A program made the translations under genes and the position numbers. This document shows, in pieces, positions 39,305 through 49,103 of a DNA stretch of 64,000 nt (positions within the stretch are counted from its first letter, which is position 1; the number at the start of each line of letters is the position of its first letter). Under the pieces are notes generated by a model. That model made no database searches. It was not told the origin of the DNA and worked only from the letters and a program-made list of their open reading frames with translations. Origin of the DNA: Selenomonadales bacterium (GTDB lineage: Bacteria > Bacillota > Negativicutes > Sporomusales > UBA7701). The DNA lies in the NCBI GenBank assembly GCA_029976065.1, contig JARKNV010000071.1, positions 1 through 64,000 on the forward strand, written 5' to 3'.

Positions 39305-40627
39305 GTCTCCATCGGTTCGCTCCGCCAGCAGATCGTAGGCGAAACCCTGGACAACGCGGGCTTGGACGAATTCGCCCGGCCCGGCGGCGGCATTCTCGAC
39401 ATAGACGCGTCCATCCACGTCGGGAGCCTCGCGGTAAGAGCGGCCGCGGGCCACCCCGTCCTCCTCCACCCCTTCCACCAGCACGTCGAGCACCCGGCCG
39501 GCGAGGCCGGCGCCGATCTCCTCGGAAACCTTCGCCTGGATGGCCATAAGGGTATGGTAGCGCTCCTGCTTGACCTCGTCGTCCACTTGGTCCGGCCGGT
39601 TGCCGGCGACGGTGTCGTCCTCCTGCGAATAAGTGAAAACGCCGACATGGTCGAACCGCTGGGCGATCAGGAAATCCCGCAGGGCGGCAAAGTGCTCGTC
39701 CGTCTCGCCCGGGAAGCCGACGATGAACGACGTGCGGATGGCGACGCCGGGAATGGCGGCGCGGATCTTCGCCAGCAGCCGATCGGTGTCGGCCCGGCTG
39801 TCGCGGCGGTTCATGGCGGCGAGGATATCGTCGTGGGCGTGCTGCAAAGGCAGATCGACATATTTGCAAATCTTCGGCTCGGCGGCGATCAGCGCGATCA
39901 GCTCGTCGCTGAAATAGCGGGGATAGCAATACAGCAGCCGCAGCCACACCAGCCCCTCCACCTTCACCAGCGCCCGCAGCAGCTCCACGAGGCGGGGCTC
40001 GCCGTACAGATCGCGGCCGTAGCTGGTCGTATCCTGGGCGATGAGATTGATCTCCTTCGCCCCGTTGGCGACCAGGCGCTCGACCTCGGCGACCACCGAC
40101 TCGACCGGGCGGCTGCGGAACTTGCCCCGCAGCCGGGGAATCACGCAATAAGAACAACAGTTGCTGCACCCCTCGGCGATCTTGACGAAGCTGCTGTGCG
40201 CCGGCGTCGTAACCAGGCGCGGCATAGTGTGGTCGTAGATCGCCTCGCTTTCGCCGGCGATGACCACCCGCCGGCCCGCCAAGGCGGCGTCGATGGCCTC
40301 GTTGATGCGGTGCCAGGCCCCCGTGCCGACGATCGCGTCGACCTCCGGCAGCTCGTCCAAAAGCTCCTGGCGGTAGCGCTGCCCGAGGCAGCCGGCGACG
40401 ATCAGCGCCCGGCAATTGCCGTCCCGTTTGTAATCCGCCGCCTGCAGGATTGTCGAGATCGACTCCTCCTTGGCGGCGTCGATGAAGCTGCACGTATTGA
40501 CGATGATAATCCCGGCCTCGCCGGGGTCGTCGGTAATATCGATTTTGCGTTCGGCCAGCAGGCCGAGCATTACCTCGGTGTCGACGAGGTTCTTCGCGCA
40601 ACCGAGACTGATGAATCCAGCTTTCAG
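39296..40627 (-). CDS. rimO: ribosomal protein S12 methylthiotransferase RimO, non-standard start
   Basis: A 443-residue radical SAM enzyme that methylthiolates an Asp of ribosomal protein S12. The UPF0004 domain opens with GFISLGCAKNLVDTEVM, whose Cys binds the auxiliary cluster. The SAM triad is CSNCCSYCVIPRLRG, and a TRAM domain ends the protein. The first ATG in frame (40570) would remove the essential GCAKN segment. Upstream, the frame reads TAG GGG GAA GGG GGA ACG ATT CTG AAA GCT with no ATG, GTG or TTG. The start must therefore be CTG (40627, seven bases from GGGGG) or ATT (40630). It follows the binding-protein gene closely, so re-initiation may help. Confidence 0.9.
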   Translation of the reverse strand: MKAGFISLGCAKNLVDTEVMLGLLAERKIDITDDPGEAGIIIVNTCSFIDAAKEESISTILQAADYKRDGNCRALIVAGCLGQRYRQELLDELPEVDAIVGTGAWHRINEAIDAALAGRRVVIAGESEAIYDHTMPRLVTTPAHSSFVKIAEGCSNCCSYCVIPRLRGKFRSRPVESVVAEVERLVANGAKEINLIAQDTTSYGRDLYGEPRLVELLRALVKVEGLVWLRLLYCYPRYFSDELIALIAAEPKICKYVDLPLQHAHDDILAAMNRRDSRADTDRLLAKIRAAIPGVAIRTSFIVGFPGETDEHFAALRDFLIAQRFDHVGVFTYSQEDDTVAGNRPDQVDDEVKQERYHTLMAIQAKVSEEIGAGLAGRVLDVLVEGVEEDGVARGRSYREAPDVDGRVYVENAAAGPGEFVQARVVQGFAYDLLAERTDGDEK

Positions 40628-40645
40628 AATCGTTCCCCCTTCCCC

Positions 40646-41677
40646 CTAGCGTGGTCCGAGGCGCACCGTCTGCACCCACTTGTCGAGCAGCTTGCTCTTC
40701 TGCTCCGGGGCGAGGGCGGCTTTGACCGGGAACGTCAGCACCTTTTTGGCGTCGTAATCTTTAGCGTATACGCTCTCCGGATTGGTCGGAATCATATATG
40801 CCTTATTCACCCTCAGCACGATCTGGGCCTCGTCGCCCGTCAGCCAGTCGATGAACCGGCCGGCTTCGGCCGCGCGCGGCGCTCCGGCCGCGAGACCAGC
40901 ACCCGTGATATTGATCACCGTACCGTCGGCCGGCGTGATGATTTGCAGCGGGAAACCGTCCTTGCCGTAGCGGATGGCTTCGCTCTGTGCCGTAATGGCG
41001 ATATCCGCCTCGCCCAGACCGACCGCGCGCGACGGCGTCGCCAGGAATTTCGCGTATTGGACGATGGCGGGATGGAGCTTGGCCATATACGCCAGCGCCT
41101 CCACCTCCCCCTTGGCGGCCGCCATTGAGTACAGAAGGTTGGCCGCCTCGTCGGCCACGAGAAAATCGGTCATGACGAGGCGCACGCCGGTCAGCCCGGG
41201 CAGATCGGCCCACTTGGCCGGCGCCTGGGGAAGCTTTTTGAGGAAATCGCGGTTGGCGGCGAAGACGACCGGATCATACCACAGCCCTGTCCAAAAATCG
41301 TTTTCGTCGCAGAACCGACCGGGGATGATATCGGTTTCGACCGAGGCATACTCGGCCAGCAGCTTGGCCCTCTGGGCGGCATCCAGCGTGGCTGAGCCGG
41401 CGAGGACGACATCGGCGCGCGGGGCGGACTTTTCGAGCTGGAGCTTCGCCAGCAGGTCGGCGGCCGCCAGCGGCACGACATTGACGCGCACCCCCGCCTT
41501 CTTCTCGTATTCCTGGGCGAGCGCGGCCGCCTGCTCGACCGGCAGGGACGTATACACAAGGATCGCTTTGACGCTTTCCGGATTCTGGCGGCTGGCCTGG
41601 CCGGCGAGAAAAGTGCCGGCGACGGCGGCCACCACGAGCAGGAACGATATGAGAAGCAGCGGTAAATAACGCCGCAT
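40646..41677 (-). CDS. extracellular solute-binding protein, iron(III)-type
   Basis: A 343-residue periplasmic-type binding protein with an N-terminal membrane or signal segment (YLPLLLISFLLVVAAVAGTFLA, no lipobox Cys). It fits the FbpA/AfuA class: ILVYTSLPVEQAAALAQEYEKKAG at the N-terminus in segments, then DVVLAGSATLD, GLWYDPVVFAANRD and FIDWLTGDEAQ. Such proteins bring Fe(III), phosphonates or similar anions to an ABC importer. No permease or ATPase genes are adjacent, so it is an orphan and the ligand is unknown. It ends 18 bp before rimO. Confidence 0.85.
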   Translation of the reverse strand: MRRYLPLLLISFLLVVAAVAGTFLAGQASRQNPESVKAILVYTSLPVEQAAALAQEYEKKAGVRVNVVPLAAADLLAKLQLEKSAPRADVVLAGSATLDAAQRAKLLAEYASVETDIIPGRFCDENDFWTGLWYDPVVFAANRDFLKKLPQAPAKWADLPGLTGVRLVMTDFLVADEAANLLYSMAAAKGEVEALAYMAKLHPAIVQYAKFLATPSRAVGLGEADIAITAQSEAIRYGKDGFPLQIITPADGTVINITGAGLAAGAPRAAEAGRFIDWLTGDEAQIVLRVNKAYMIPTNPESVYAKDYDAKKVLTFPVKAALAPEQKSKLLDKWVQTVRLGPR

Positions 41678-41788
41678 AATCGGTGCCTCCAGCGCATATA
41701 GTTATATTTTAGGACCTTTACTACTATACCCTGTATCTATTCGGCGTGCAACAGAAAAATCCTAGCGGCAGACGAAAACGGTGGCAAA

Positions 41789-42184
41789 TCATACCACCGT
41801 CAGCGGATAAGAAGCTGTGGAAATCACTGCGCCGCCGTCGTCCGTCAACGTCACCCGCACCTCGTAGGTGCCGTCGTGGGTGAAATCGACGTTCTCCAGC
41901 AGCAGGCTGTTCACCTGACGATAGCTGCTGTCGGCCAGCGTGAATGGCCCGTTTTCGCCGCTCGCCACCACCCGGCCGTCGGGGGCGACGATCTCGCTCC
42001 GCTCCCTGTACCAGCCGTCGGCGCCGTTCTCGCCGCCCCGCCAGATTGTCAGAATGGTGAATGGCTGCGAATAGCCCATCGTGTACTGGCTGAACTCGTT
42101 GTGGATGTCGTGATGCCCCTCGCTGTCGGTGGTGACCCCCTCGCACAGCAGGGCGGCCTGCAGGTAGGGCTGGCTGTGGCTCAT
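41789..42184 (-). CDS. hypothetical beta-sandwich protein, DUF6941-like
   Basis: A 131-residue protein with an Ig-like pattern: AALLCEGVTTDSEGHHDIHNEF, FTILTIWRG, APDGRVVASGENGPFTLAD in segments, and THDGTYEVRVTLTDDGG. The opening and length resemble DUF6941; this is a tentative match from memory of the pattern. No signal peptide. ATG at 42184 after GGGGGAG. Divergent from the membrane protein gene at 42290. Confidence 0.6.
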   Translation of the reverse strand: MSHSQPYLQAALLCEGVTTDSEGHHDIHNEFSQYTMGYSQPFTILTIWRGGENGADGWYRERSEIVAPDGRVVASGENGPFTLADSSYRQVNSLLLENVDFTHDGTYEVRVTLTDDGGAVISTASYPLTVV

Positions 42185-42289
42185 CGCACTCCCCCGTCTC
42201 GTCGCTAGATATCGCGGATCGCCGTTTAAGTTATTCCCAACAACGGGGCAATTAATGTATAATAAAAGGCGTGAAGAAAAGGAAAGGCC

Positions 42290-42700
42290 GTGATCGTCGT
42301 GCAATACCGCCCCTTCTGGTTTAAACTGTTCGACCCGCGCCTCACCGGCGGACTTATCGCCGTCATCATCTTTCTCTTCTTTATCGCCCTCTCCAACGTC
42401 TTCAGTCTCTTCGGCGCGCTCGGCGCCAACAACATGCCCGAAGTCGGCCAGCGGCTGGTTTCGATCCTCCTTTACGCCCTCCCCGCCTTCGGCCTGCTCA
42501 AGCTCAAACGCTGGGCCCGCTTCTTCGAGATCGCCTTCTCGCTGCTGATGGTCGTGCTGGGTTTCTTCCTGATGGCCTCCTTCAACATGTTCATGGGCAT
42601 GATCATCGTCGTCAGCCACGGCCTCGTAGGCGTCTGCCTCCTGTCGGCCAAGACCCGCGCCGTCTTCTACCCGCCCCGGCCCGAGGAAGAAACAGAATAG
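42290..42700 (+). CDS. small polytopic membrane protein
   Basis: A 136-residue protein with four membrane segments (LIAVIIFLFFIALSNVFSLF; LVSILLYALPAFGLL; FFEIAFSLLMVVLGFFL; IIVVSHGLVGVCLL). No family recognised. GTG start with AAGGAAAGG upstream. It is one of few plus-strand genes and converges on the YgiQ gene at a shared terminator. Confidence 0.7.
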   Translation: MIVVQYRPFWFKLFDPRLTGGLIAVIIFLFFIALSNVFSLFGALGANNMPEVGQRLVSILLYALPAFGLLKLKRWARFFEIAFSLLMVVLGFFLMASFNMFMGMIIVVSHGLVGVCLLSAKTRAVFYPPRPEEETE

Positions 42701-42712
42701 CGCCGCCGAATC

Positions 42713-42742
42713 AAAAGCCAGGGTTAACGAACCCTGGCTTTT
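42713..42742. terminator. bidirectional terminator
   Basis: Stem AAAAGCCAGGGTT (42713-42725) / AACCCTGGCTTTT (42730-42742), loop AACG. The ygiQ stop codon spans the loop edge. It serves both convergent genes. Confidence 0.9.
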
Positions 42743-44631
42743 TTCGTTGCCGCGTTTTTTCCGCCTCGCCCCTTGCCCCGGCCGGGCGGCAGGGCGCGGG
42801 CCTTGCGCGCCGTCTGTCCCGGCGGGCGGCCCGGCGTCTTGGGCGGCCGGATGAGGCATTTATCGCCGTAGCCGATCAGGTCCTGGCGGCCGGCCCTGGT
42901 CAGCGCCTCCAGCACCAGCGGATAATTCTTCGGGTCGCGGTACTGCAGGAGCGCCCGCTGCAGCCTCTTCTCGCCAGGGTCTTTGGCCACATATACCTTC
43001 TCGCCGGTCAGCGGGTTGAGGCCGGTGTAATACATGCAGGTCGAAAGGCTGCCGGGGGTGGGGATGAAATCCTGCACCTGCTCCGGGTGGTAACCCATAT
43101 CGCGCAGGAACTCCGCCAGCTCCACCGCCTCGCGGAGGCCGGCGCCCGGATGGCTGGACATCAGGTACGGGACGAGATACTGCTCCTTGCCAAGCTCGGC
43201 GTTGATGCGCCGGTACGCCGCGGCGAAGCGCAGATACACGTCCTTGCCGGGCTTGCCCATCAGGCGCGTCACCTGCGGGGCGATATGCTCGGGGGCGATT
43301 TTCAGCTGGCCGCTCACGTGATGCTGGCAAAGCTCGCGGAGGAATTCGTCGCCCCCCTCGGCCAGCAGATAATCGTAGCGGATGCCGGAGCGGATGAAAA
43401 CCTTCTTCACCTTCGGCAGCCGCCTGAGCGCCCGGAGCAGCGACAGATAATCGCCATGGTCGGCGTCGAGGTTCGGGCAGGGCCCGGGATGGAGGCAGCG
43501 GCGGTCCTTGCAGGCGCCGCGCTCGGCCTGGAACCGGCAGGCCGGCAGGCGGAAATTGGCGGTCGGCCCGCCCACGTCGTGGATGTAGCCTTTGAAATCC
43601 GGCAGCGTCGTCAGCAGCTCGGCTTCGCGCAAAATCGACGCCGCGCTGCGCGTCTGGATAATCCGCCCCTGGTGGGAGACGATCGCGCAGAACGAGCAGC
43701 CGCCGAAACAGCCGCGATGGCTGACGAGGCTGAACTTGACCTCGCGGATGGCGGGCACGCCGCCCGCGGCCTCGTAGCTAGGGTGATACGTCCGTTTATA
43801 CGGCAGGTCGTAAATCTCGTCCATCTCGGCCGTCGTCAGCGGATCGGCCGGCGGATTCTGCACCACATACTCGCCGCCGTGCGGCTGGACGACCGTCTTG
43901 CCGCGGATGGGATCCTGCTCGTCGTACTGCTGCCTGAAAGCCTCGGCGAACACCCGCTTGTCGGCGCTGATCGCCTCGAAGGAAGGAATCGCCGTGTAAT
44001 TCCACAGATGGTCGACCGCGGCCGTCCGGTAGCAGGTGCCCTTAACCTCGCGGATGGCGTCCGCCGGGATGCCGGCGGCCAACTGGGCGGCGATCTCCTT
44101 GATCTGTTTCTCGCCCATGCCGTATACCAGCAGGTCGGCCTTGCCGTCCACAAGGATCGAGCGGCGGACGCTGTCCGACCAGTAGTCGTAATGGGCGAAC
44201 CTCCTCAGGCTGGCCTCGATGCCGCCGATGATCAGCGGCACGTCCTTCCACAGCTCGCGGATGCGGCTGGCATACACGAGCGTGGCCCGCTCCGGGCGAA
44301 GGCCGGCCTTGCCGCCGGGCGAATAATCGTCGTCCGAGCGGAACCGCCGGGCGGCGGTGAACTTGTTAAGCATCGAATCGAGATTGCCGGCGGACACGAG
44401 CGCCGCTAGGCGAGGCTTGCCCAGCGCCTTGAAAGCGGCGGTCGAACGCCAGTCGGGCTGGGCGACGATGCCCACGCGCCAGCCCAGCTTCTCCAGCAGC
44501 CGGCCGATGATCGCCGGGCCGAAGCTCGGGTGGTCCACATAGGCGTCGCCGCTGACGAACAGAAAATCGAGCTTGTCCCAGCCGCGCTTGTCCATATCCG
44601 CTTTCGAAACAGGCAGAAAGTCGCTTGTCAT
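42724..44631 (-). CDS. YgiQ-family radical SAM protein
   Basis: A 635-residue radical SAM enzyme. An N-terminal B12-binding-like fold ([19 protein letters not shown]) precedes the SAM triad [16 protein letters not shown] second Cys-rich loop ([14 protein letters not shown]) follows, and the C-terminal tail is very basic ([16 protein letters not shown]), suggesting RNA or ribosome binding. The reaction is unknown. ATG start. Followed by a shared terminator. Confidence 0.9.
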   Translation of the reverse strand: MTSDFLPVSKADMDKRGWDKLDFLFVSGDAYVDHPSFGPAIIGRLLEKLGWRVGIVAQPDWRSTAAFKALGKPRLAALVSAGNLDSMLNKFTAARRFRSDDDYSPGGKAGLRPERATLVYASRIRELWKDVPLIIGGIEASLRRFAHYDYWSDSVRRSILVDGKADLLVYGMGEKQIKEIAAQLAAGIPADAIREVKGTCYRTAAVDHLWNYTAIPSFEAISADKRVFAEAFRQQYDEQDPIRGKTVVQPHGGEYVVQNPPADPLTTAEMDEIYDLPYKRTYHPSYEAAGGVPAIREVKFSLVSHRGCFGGCSFCAIVSHQGRIIQTRSAASILREAELLTTLPDFKGYIHDVGGPTANFRLPACRFQAERGACKDRRCLHPGPCPNLDADHGDYLSLLRALRRLPKVKKVFIRSGIRYDYLLAEGGDEFLRELCQHHVSGQLKIAPEHIAPQVTRLMGKPGKDVYLRFAAAYRRINAELGKEQYLVPYLMSSHPGAGLREAVELAEFLRDMGYHPEQVQDFIPTPGSLSTCMYYTGLNPLTGEKVYVAKDPGEKRLQRALLQYRDPKNYPLVLEALTRAGRQDLIGYGDKCLIRPPKTPGRPPGQTARKARALPPGRGKGRGGKNAATKKARVR

Positions 44632-44652
44632 GCTGCGCTCCTACGAAGTAAT

Positions 44653-44675
44653 GAAGGCTGTATTCTACAGCCTTC
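44653..44675. terminator. hairpin between rodZ and ygiQ
   Basis: Stem GAAGGCTGTA (44653-44662) / TACAGCCTTC (44666-44675), loop TTC. The T-tract is weak on the minus strand (ATTACTT). Confidence 0.55.
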
Positions 44676-44689
44676 TCATGGTGTAAACA

Positions 44690-45490
44690 TTATTGCCTCG
44701 GCGTGCCGGTCGGCGTACCGGTAGTACCGGACTGTATGGTAGTATTCGCCGTGAACGTCTTGCTTATTACATCCCCGTCGCCCCCCAGCCTGCCCTGGGG
44801 CTGGCCGTTGTAAGTGAGGTCGATGCCGGCGGCGTTGCCGACATGGACGGTCATGGTCTGGTTGGCGTTCCAGGTCAGCGTTTCGTCCGGCCGCGGAATG
44901 CCCTCGTACACCTCCCGACCGTCGGCGGTCACGCGCGTCCAGCATTCGGCGGTATACTTGGCGACGACGACGATCGGTCTTGTGCCGGGCGCCGGCGTAA
45001 CGGGCTTTTGCGCCGTGGGCGTCGGGGTCGGCGCCGGAGCCGGGGCCGGAGGCTGCACCTGGGCCTGGGGCGGTTTGGCCGGCGGCGGCGCCGGCTGGTT
45101 GAAATACTCGATCGCCGCCCAGGCGGCGCCGGCAATAACGGCGAGCACCACCAGGACGATCACCCAGCGGCCGATCGAATGGGCCCCCGGCTCTTCCTTG
45201 CCGCGTTCCACCTTCGGCGGCATGGCCGGCGGCGCGGCGGGGGCAGCCGGCGGCGGCGGCGACTGGCTGTCGCGGTAAACCTCGAGCACCGCCTGCGGGT
45301 TAAGTCCGAGGAAAGAAGCGTAATTGCGGATAAATCCCTTCAGATAAACCTCACCCGGCAGGACATCGTACTTGCCGTCCTCGATGGCCTGGATATAAAT
45401 GGCCCGGATGCTCGTGGCCTTCTCGATGTCCTTGACGGTCATGTTTTGCTTTTCCCGCTCGGCGCGCAGGATATCGCCCACTGTCGGCAA
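44690..45490 (-). CDS. rodZ: RodZ-like cell-shape protein
   Basis: A 266-residue bitopic membrane protein. The N-terminal helix-turn-helix (residues 1-75: LRAEREKQNMTVKDIEKATSI, YLKGFIRNYASFLGL in segments) binds MreB in RodZ proteins. One membrane helix (WVIVLVVLAVIAGAAWAAI) follows, then a Pro-rich spacer and a C-terminal DUF4115 beta domain (YTAECWTRVTADGREVYEG). TTG start, GGGGG upstream. It overlaps nothing but follows mnmH by 5 bp and uses a ribosome site inside it. Confidence 0.9.
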   Translation of the reverse strand: MPTVGDILRAEREKQNMTVKDIEKATSIRAIYIQAIEDGKYDVLPGEVYLKGFIRNYASFLGLNPQAVLEVYRDSQSPPPPAAPAAPPAMPPKVERGKEEPGAHSIGRWVIVLVVLAVIAGAAWAAIEYFNQPAPPPAKPPQAQVQPPAPAPAPTPTPTAQKPVTPAPGTRPIVVVAKYTAECWTRVTADGREVYEGIPRPDETLTWNANQTMTVHVGNAAGIDLTYNGQPQGRLGGDGDVISKTFTANTTIQSGTTGTPTGTPRQ

Positions 45491-45495
45491 CGGAA

Positions 45496-46539
45496 TTACC
45501 CCCTTAGCGTTTTGAGATAATCTATTATCCTGGCCGCCGCCGCGGAAAGATCCTCAGCGTCGACCGTAAAGGCGAATTCTCCGGGATCGGCCTTCTCGTA
45601 ACCGTACAGGGGATCGTAATAATCGACAAGCAGGGTGCGTACGACCTCCCGCACTTCGTCGGCGGCGAAGGCGGCCAGCAATTGCGCCGTTTTGGCGTTC
45701 CCCAGCCGCTTGTTGAGCGCCTGGATGCTGGCGCGGATCTCGTCGCCGCGGCTGCTGTAGATATCCAGATACTCGTCGATGAGGCGGCCGACGCGGGTCT
45801 CCACGCCCGCGCGGGCGAGAATCTTCGGCCCCTGCTTCATGGCCGCGAACAGCGCCTCCGGAACGTAGACATTGCCGACCCGTTTGCTTTCGCACTCCAC
45901 GACGATGTAAGGCGCGTCGTTATAGGCGATCAGCTCGGCGAGGATAAGGGCGTCGAAATTCTGGGCGGTGGCCGGCTTGCCGAGGCCCACGCCGCCGAAG
46001 GCCGAGCCGCGGTGATTGGCGAGGCCCTCGAGGTCGATCACCGGCACGCCGCGCTCCTTGAGCAGCGCCAGCAGCGCCGTTTTGCCCACCCCGGTCGACC
46101 CGCACAGCGTAACGACCGGCGGCTTGAGCCGAAAGGCCTCCAGGGCATCGAGGACATAGCGCCGGTAGGCCTTGTAGCCGCCGAGGAGCTGGAACGCCGG
46201 GATACCCATGATATCGAGGATGCCGACGACCGATTTCGAGCGCATGCCGCCGCGCCAGCAGTAAACCACGACCGTGCGACCGCTCCTGTGATGCTCGCGG
46301 ATGCTGCCGACCATGGCCGGCAGCTTGGCCGACACGATCGCGAGCCCCTGCTCGCTGGCCTGTTCCGGGCCGGTATGCTTGTAAATCGTGCCGATTTCTT
46401 TGCGTTCCGCGTCATCGAGCAGGGGGATGTTGACCGCGCCGGGGATGGCCCCGTTCGCGAACTCGGCGGGCGAGCGCATGTCGATATAGATCGGATTGTC
46501 GAGTTTTAAGGCGTCGGCCAGCGAAATTACTCTATGCAA
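45496..46539 (-). CDS. mnmH: tRNA 2-selenouridine synthase MnmH (SelU)
   Basis: A 347-residue two-domain enzyme that replaces sulfur by selenium at U34 of Lys, Glu and Gln tRNAs using selenophosphate, through a geranylated intermediate. The rhodanese domain (1-130) has catalytic Cys in VVYCWRGGMRSKS. The P-loop domain (about 135-340) has CGSTGVGKTALL. Its presence implies the cell makes selenophosphate (SelD), not seen in this window. TTG start with GGTGAT upstream. Located between the SpoIIIE-type gene and rodZ. Confidence 0.94.
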   Translation of the reverse strand: MHRVISLADALKLDNPIYIDMRSPAEFANGAIPGAVNIPLLDDAERKEIGTIYKHTGPEQASEQGLAIVSAKLPAMVGSIREHHRSGRTVVVYCWRGGMRSKSVVGILDIMGIPAFQLLGGYKAYRRYVLDALEAFRLKPPVVTLCGSTGVGKTALLALLKERGVPVIDLEGLANHRGSAFGGVGLGKPATAQNFDALILAELIAYNDAPYIVVECESKRVGNVYVPEALFAAMKQGPKILARAGVETRVGRLIDEYLDIYSSRGDEIRASIQALNKRLGNAKTAQLLAAFAADEVREVVRTLLVDYYDPLYGYEKADPGEFAFTVDAEDLSAAAARIIDYLKTLRG

Positions 46540-46595
46540 GAAGCAATCACCACATCATTATTGTGCCCGCGGCGCCTGACTTTCAAGCACCGCCG

Positions 46596-48761
46596 TCAGT
46601 CCTTACGGAAATACAGGTTGTTCACCTGGTCGGTCGTCATGAGAATTTCGCGGGCCTTGCTGCCGATATTCGGGCCGACGATCTTCATCTCTTCCATCAT
46701 ATCGATCAGCCGGGCGGCGCGGGTGTAGCCGACCCGAAACTTGCGCTGCAGCATCGACACCGACGCCTGGCCGGTCTCGAGCACCATGCGGACGGCTTCC
46801 TCCAGCAGCTCGTCGTCCATCGCCTCGCGGCCGCCGCGGTCGCCGTACTCGACGAAATTGGTCACCCCTTCGGCGTACTCGGGTTCGGTCTGCTCCTTCA
46901 GATAAGCGACCAGTTCCTCGACCTCGGTATCGGTGATGAAGGCCCCCTGGACGCGGAGCGGCTTGGGCGCCCCCACCGGATAGAAGAGCATGTCGCCCTT
47001 GCCGAGGAGCTTTTCCGCCCCGGCCATATCGAGGATTGTCCGCGAATCGACCTGGGAGGAGACGGCGAAGGAAATGCGCGAGGGTATATTGGCTTTGATC
47101 GTGCCGGTGATGACATCCACCGACGGCCGCTGGGTGGCGAGGACGAGGTGGAGGCCGGCGGCCCTGGCCATTTGGGCCAGGCGGCAAATGGCATCCTCGA
47201 CGTCCACCGGCGCCACCATCATCAGGTCGGCCAGCTCGTCGATGATGATGAGAATGAGCGGCAGGCGCTCGTCAGGCAGCAGCTCGTTGTAGCGGGCGAA
47301 ATCGCGCACGCCGGCGGCGGCGAACAACTGGTAGCGGCGCTCCATCTCCCCCACCGCCCAGCGGAGGGCCGAGGCGGCCTTTTTGCAGTCGGTCACCACC
47401 GGAGTAAGCAAGTGGGGAATGCCGTTATAATTGGACAGCTCGACGACCTTCGGGTCGACGAGCAGGAATTTCACCTCGTCGGGCCGGGCCTTTAGCAGGA
47501 TACTGACGATCAGCGTATTGATGCAGACGCTCTTGCCCGAGCCGGTGGCCCCGGCGACCAGCAGGTGGGGCATCTTGGCCAGGTCGGCGACAATCGGTTG
47601 GCCGGCGATATCCTTGCCGAGGGCGACGGTAAGCCGGGAAAGGCCGCGCTGAAACTCCTCGCCTTCGACGACCTCGCGCAGCGACACGGGGGTGATCTCC
47701 TTGTTCGGCACCTCGATGCCGATGGCGGCCTTGCCGGGGATGGGCGCCTCCATGCGCACCCCGTGGGCGGCCAGCTTAAGGGCGATATCGTCGGACAGGC
47801 TGACGATGCGGCTGACCTTGACGCCGGCGGCCGGCTCGAGCTCATAGCGGGTTACGGCCGGCCCCTGATAAGCGTTCAGCACCCGCGCCCCCACCCCGAA
47901 ATCTTCTAAGGTGCTCTCAAGCAGGCGGGCGTTGTCGGCCAGCTCCTTGGTCGTCTTCAGGGAGCGCGACTTCGATGGTTTGCGCAGCAGCGACAGGGGC
48001 GGCAGCGAATAATGAGCGAGCGATTCCGGCGCAGGCAGCGGCTGGGGGACGTTTTTTTCCACCAGGCGAAGCGGCGGCGGCAAAACAGGCTCGGGGTCAG
48101 GCAGAAACTGCGGCTCGGCCTTCGCGGCGGGCGGCTCGAACACCGGCGGCTTGTCCCGTTCCTGGTTGTAAAAACTCCGGTCCCGTTCGGCCGACTCGGC
48201 CCGGGCATTCTCCAGCGTCGCGGCCACAGCCTCGCGGGCGCTCGTCAGGCCCTCGCCCGCCTTGTCCCGGGCGGCGAGCAGCGTCGCGCCGAGCGACCAG
48301 GCGGTGGCAAGCAGCAGCGACGACAAAGCGACGCCGACCAGGACGATCAGGCTGCCCCATACCCCGAACAGCTTGCGCAGCGAAAACAGCACCATCCCGC
48401 CCACCAGGCCGCCGCCGGGGGTCAGGCTTTCCGGCAGCACCTCGCGGCCGGCGGGGATCACGAAATGGTGATAAATGGCCAGCGCGGCGACATAAACGAG
48501 CACCACGCCCCAAAAGCGCAGCGTAAACCGGACGGGTTTGCGCGTCCATACATAACGGGACCCGATCGCCAGCACCAACAGGGGCAGCACGGGAGCGCCG
48601 GCGCCGAGAGAATAGCGGAGAATTTTGGCGACAAAAACGCCCGCCGGACCGATGCTGAGACCGGCCAGGCTGGCCAGCGTCAGAACGGCGGCGGTTACAA
48701 GGGCGATGCCGAACAGCTCGCATTTAAGCTCAGGCGTCAGTTCGGACAGCGATTTAGCCAA
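46596..48761 (-). CDS. FtsK/SpoIIIE-family DNA translocase
   Basis: A 721-residue DNA pump for moving chromosomes through the septum. Four membrane helices lie in residues 15-160, then a linker and an alpha domain ([17 protein letters not shown]). The RecA-like motor has Walker [16 protein letters not shown] and Walker [14 protein letters not shown]. The gamma winged helix for orientation sequences is at the end ([23 protein letters not shown] in segments). The TTG at 48761 lies six bases after AGAGGTGG and is chosen over a longer frame. The position after tepA/ylzJ matches B. subtilis spoIIIE, so a sporulation role is likely. Confidence 0.94.
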   Translation of the reverse strand: MAKSLSELTPELKCELFGIALVTAAVLTLASLAGLSIGPAGVFVAKILRYSLGAGAPVLPLLVLAIGSRYVWTRKPVRFTLRFWGVVLVYVAALAIYHHFVIPAGREVLPESLTPGGGLVGGMVLFSLRKLFGVWGSLIVLVGVALSSLLLATAWSLGATLLAARDKAGEGLTSAREAVAATLENARAESAERDRSFYNQERDKPPVFEPPAAKAEPQFLPDPEPVLPPPLRLVEKNVPQPLPAPESLAHYSLPPLSLLRKPSKSRSLKTTKELADNARLLESTLEDFGVGARVLNAYQGPAVTRYELEPAAGVKVSRIVSLSDDIALKLAAHGVRMEAPIPGKAAIGIEVPNKEITPVSLREVVEGEEFQRGLSRLTVALGKDIAGQPIVADLAKMPHLLVAGATGSGKSVCINTLIVSILLKARPDEVKFLLVDPKVVELSNYNGIPHLLTPVVTDCKKAASALRWAVGEMERRYQLFAAAGVRDFARYNELLPDERLPLILIIIDELADLMMVAPVDVEDAICRLAQMARAAGLHLVLATQRPSVDVITGTIKANIPSRISFAVSSQVDSRTILDMAGAEKLLGKGDMLFYPVGAPKPLRVQGAFITDTEVEELVAYLKEQTEPEYAEGVTNFVEYGDRGGREAMDDELLEEAVRMVLETGQASVSMLQRKFRVGYTRAARLIDMMEEMKIVGPNIGSKAREILMTTDQVNNLYFRKD

Positions 48762-48858
48762 AACATACCACCTCTGGGGAAAATTTCGCCGCAACGCGGC
48801 GAAAATCCTCTATCGAAGCGCAAATTAAAGCATCCGCGGCATAGGCGATAATCCGCAG

Positions 48859-48884
48859 AAAAAAGATGCCCCCAAGGCATCTTA
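48859..48884 (-). terminator. terminator after the ylzJ-like gene
   Basis: Stem AAGATGCC (48863-48870) / GGCATCTT (48876-48883), loop CCCAA; the minus strand continues TTTTCTGC. Confidence 0.85.
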
Positions 48885-49103
48885 AACCTGCGGCCGGTAT
48901 GTGACCGGCGCACCGGGCTGAATACTCGCGTTCAGGTAATCCTCGGGCCGCGTGCTGATGATCCGCACCACCCGGCTCTCCGCCGGGCTCACCTCCTCCA
49001 CCTGCATCAGCACGCCGTCGATCAAGACCTCCTTGTACAGCGGCGTCTGCTGCGCCGCGGCGAAAATCTCCTCCGGCGGCACGACCGTCCACAAGATCGT
49101 CAT
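48882..49103 (-). CDS. YlzJ-like protein
   Basis: A 73-residue protein of the YlzJ-like family ([42 protein letters not shown]). Function unknown; the gene regularly sits between tepA and spoIIIE in sporulating Firmicutes, as here. Its ATG overlaps the tepA stop by four bases. The frame runs upstream inside tepA but that part is not coding. Confidence 0.85.
   Translation of the reverse strand: MTILWTVVPPEEIFAAAQQTPLYKEVLIDGVLMQVEEVSPAESRVVRIISTRPEDYLNASIQPGAPVTYRPQV

Noticed and set aside
39296..40570. rimO starting at the ATG at 40570
   Set aside because: It would delete the GCAKN cluster-binding segment that is clearly encoded just upstream in the same frame.
42290..42859. N-terminal extension of the gene at 41789-42184
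   Set aside because: The extension is antisense to the four-helix membrane protein gene; ATG at 42184 has GGGGGAG and the conserved protein begins there.
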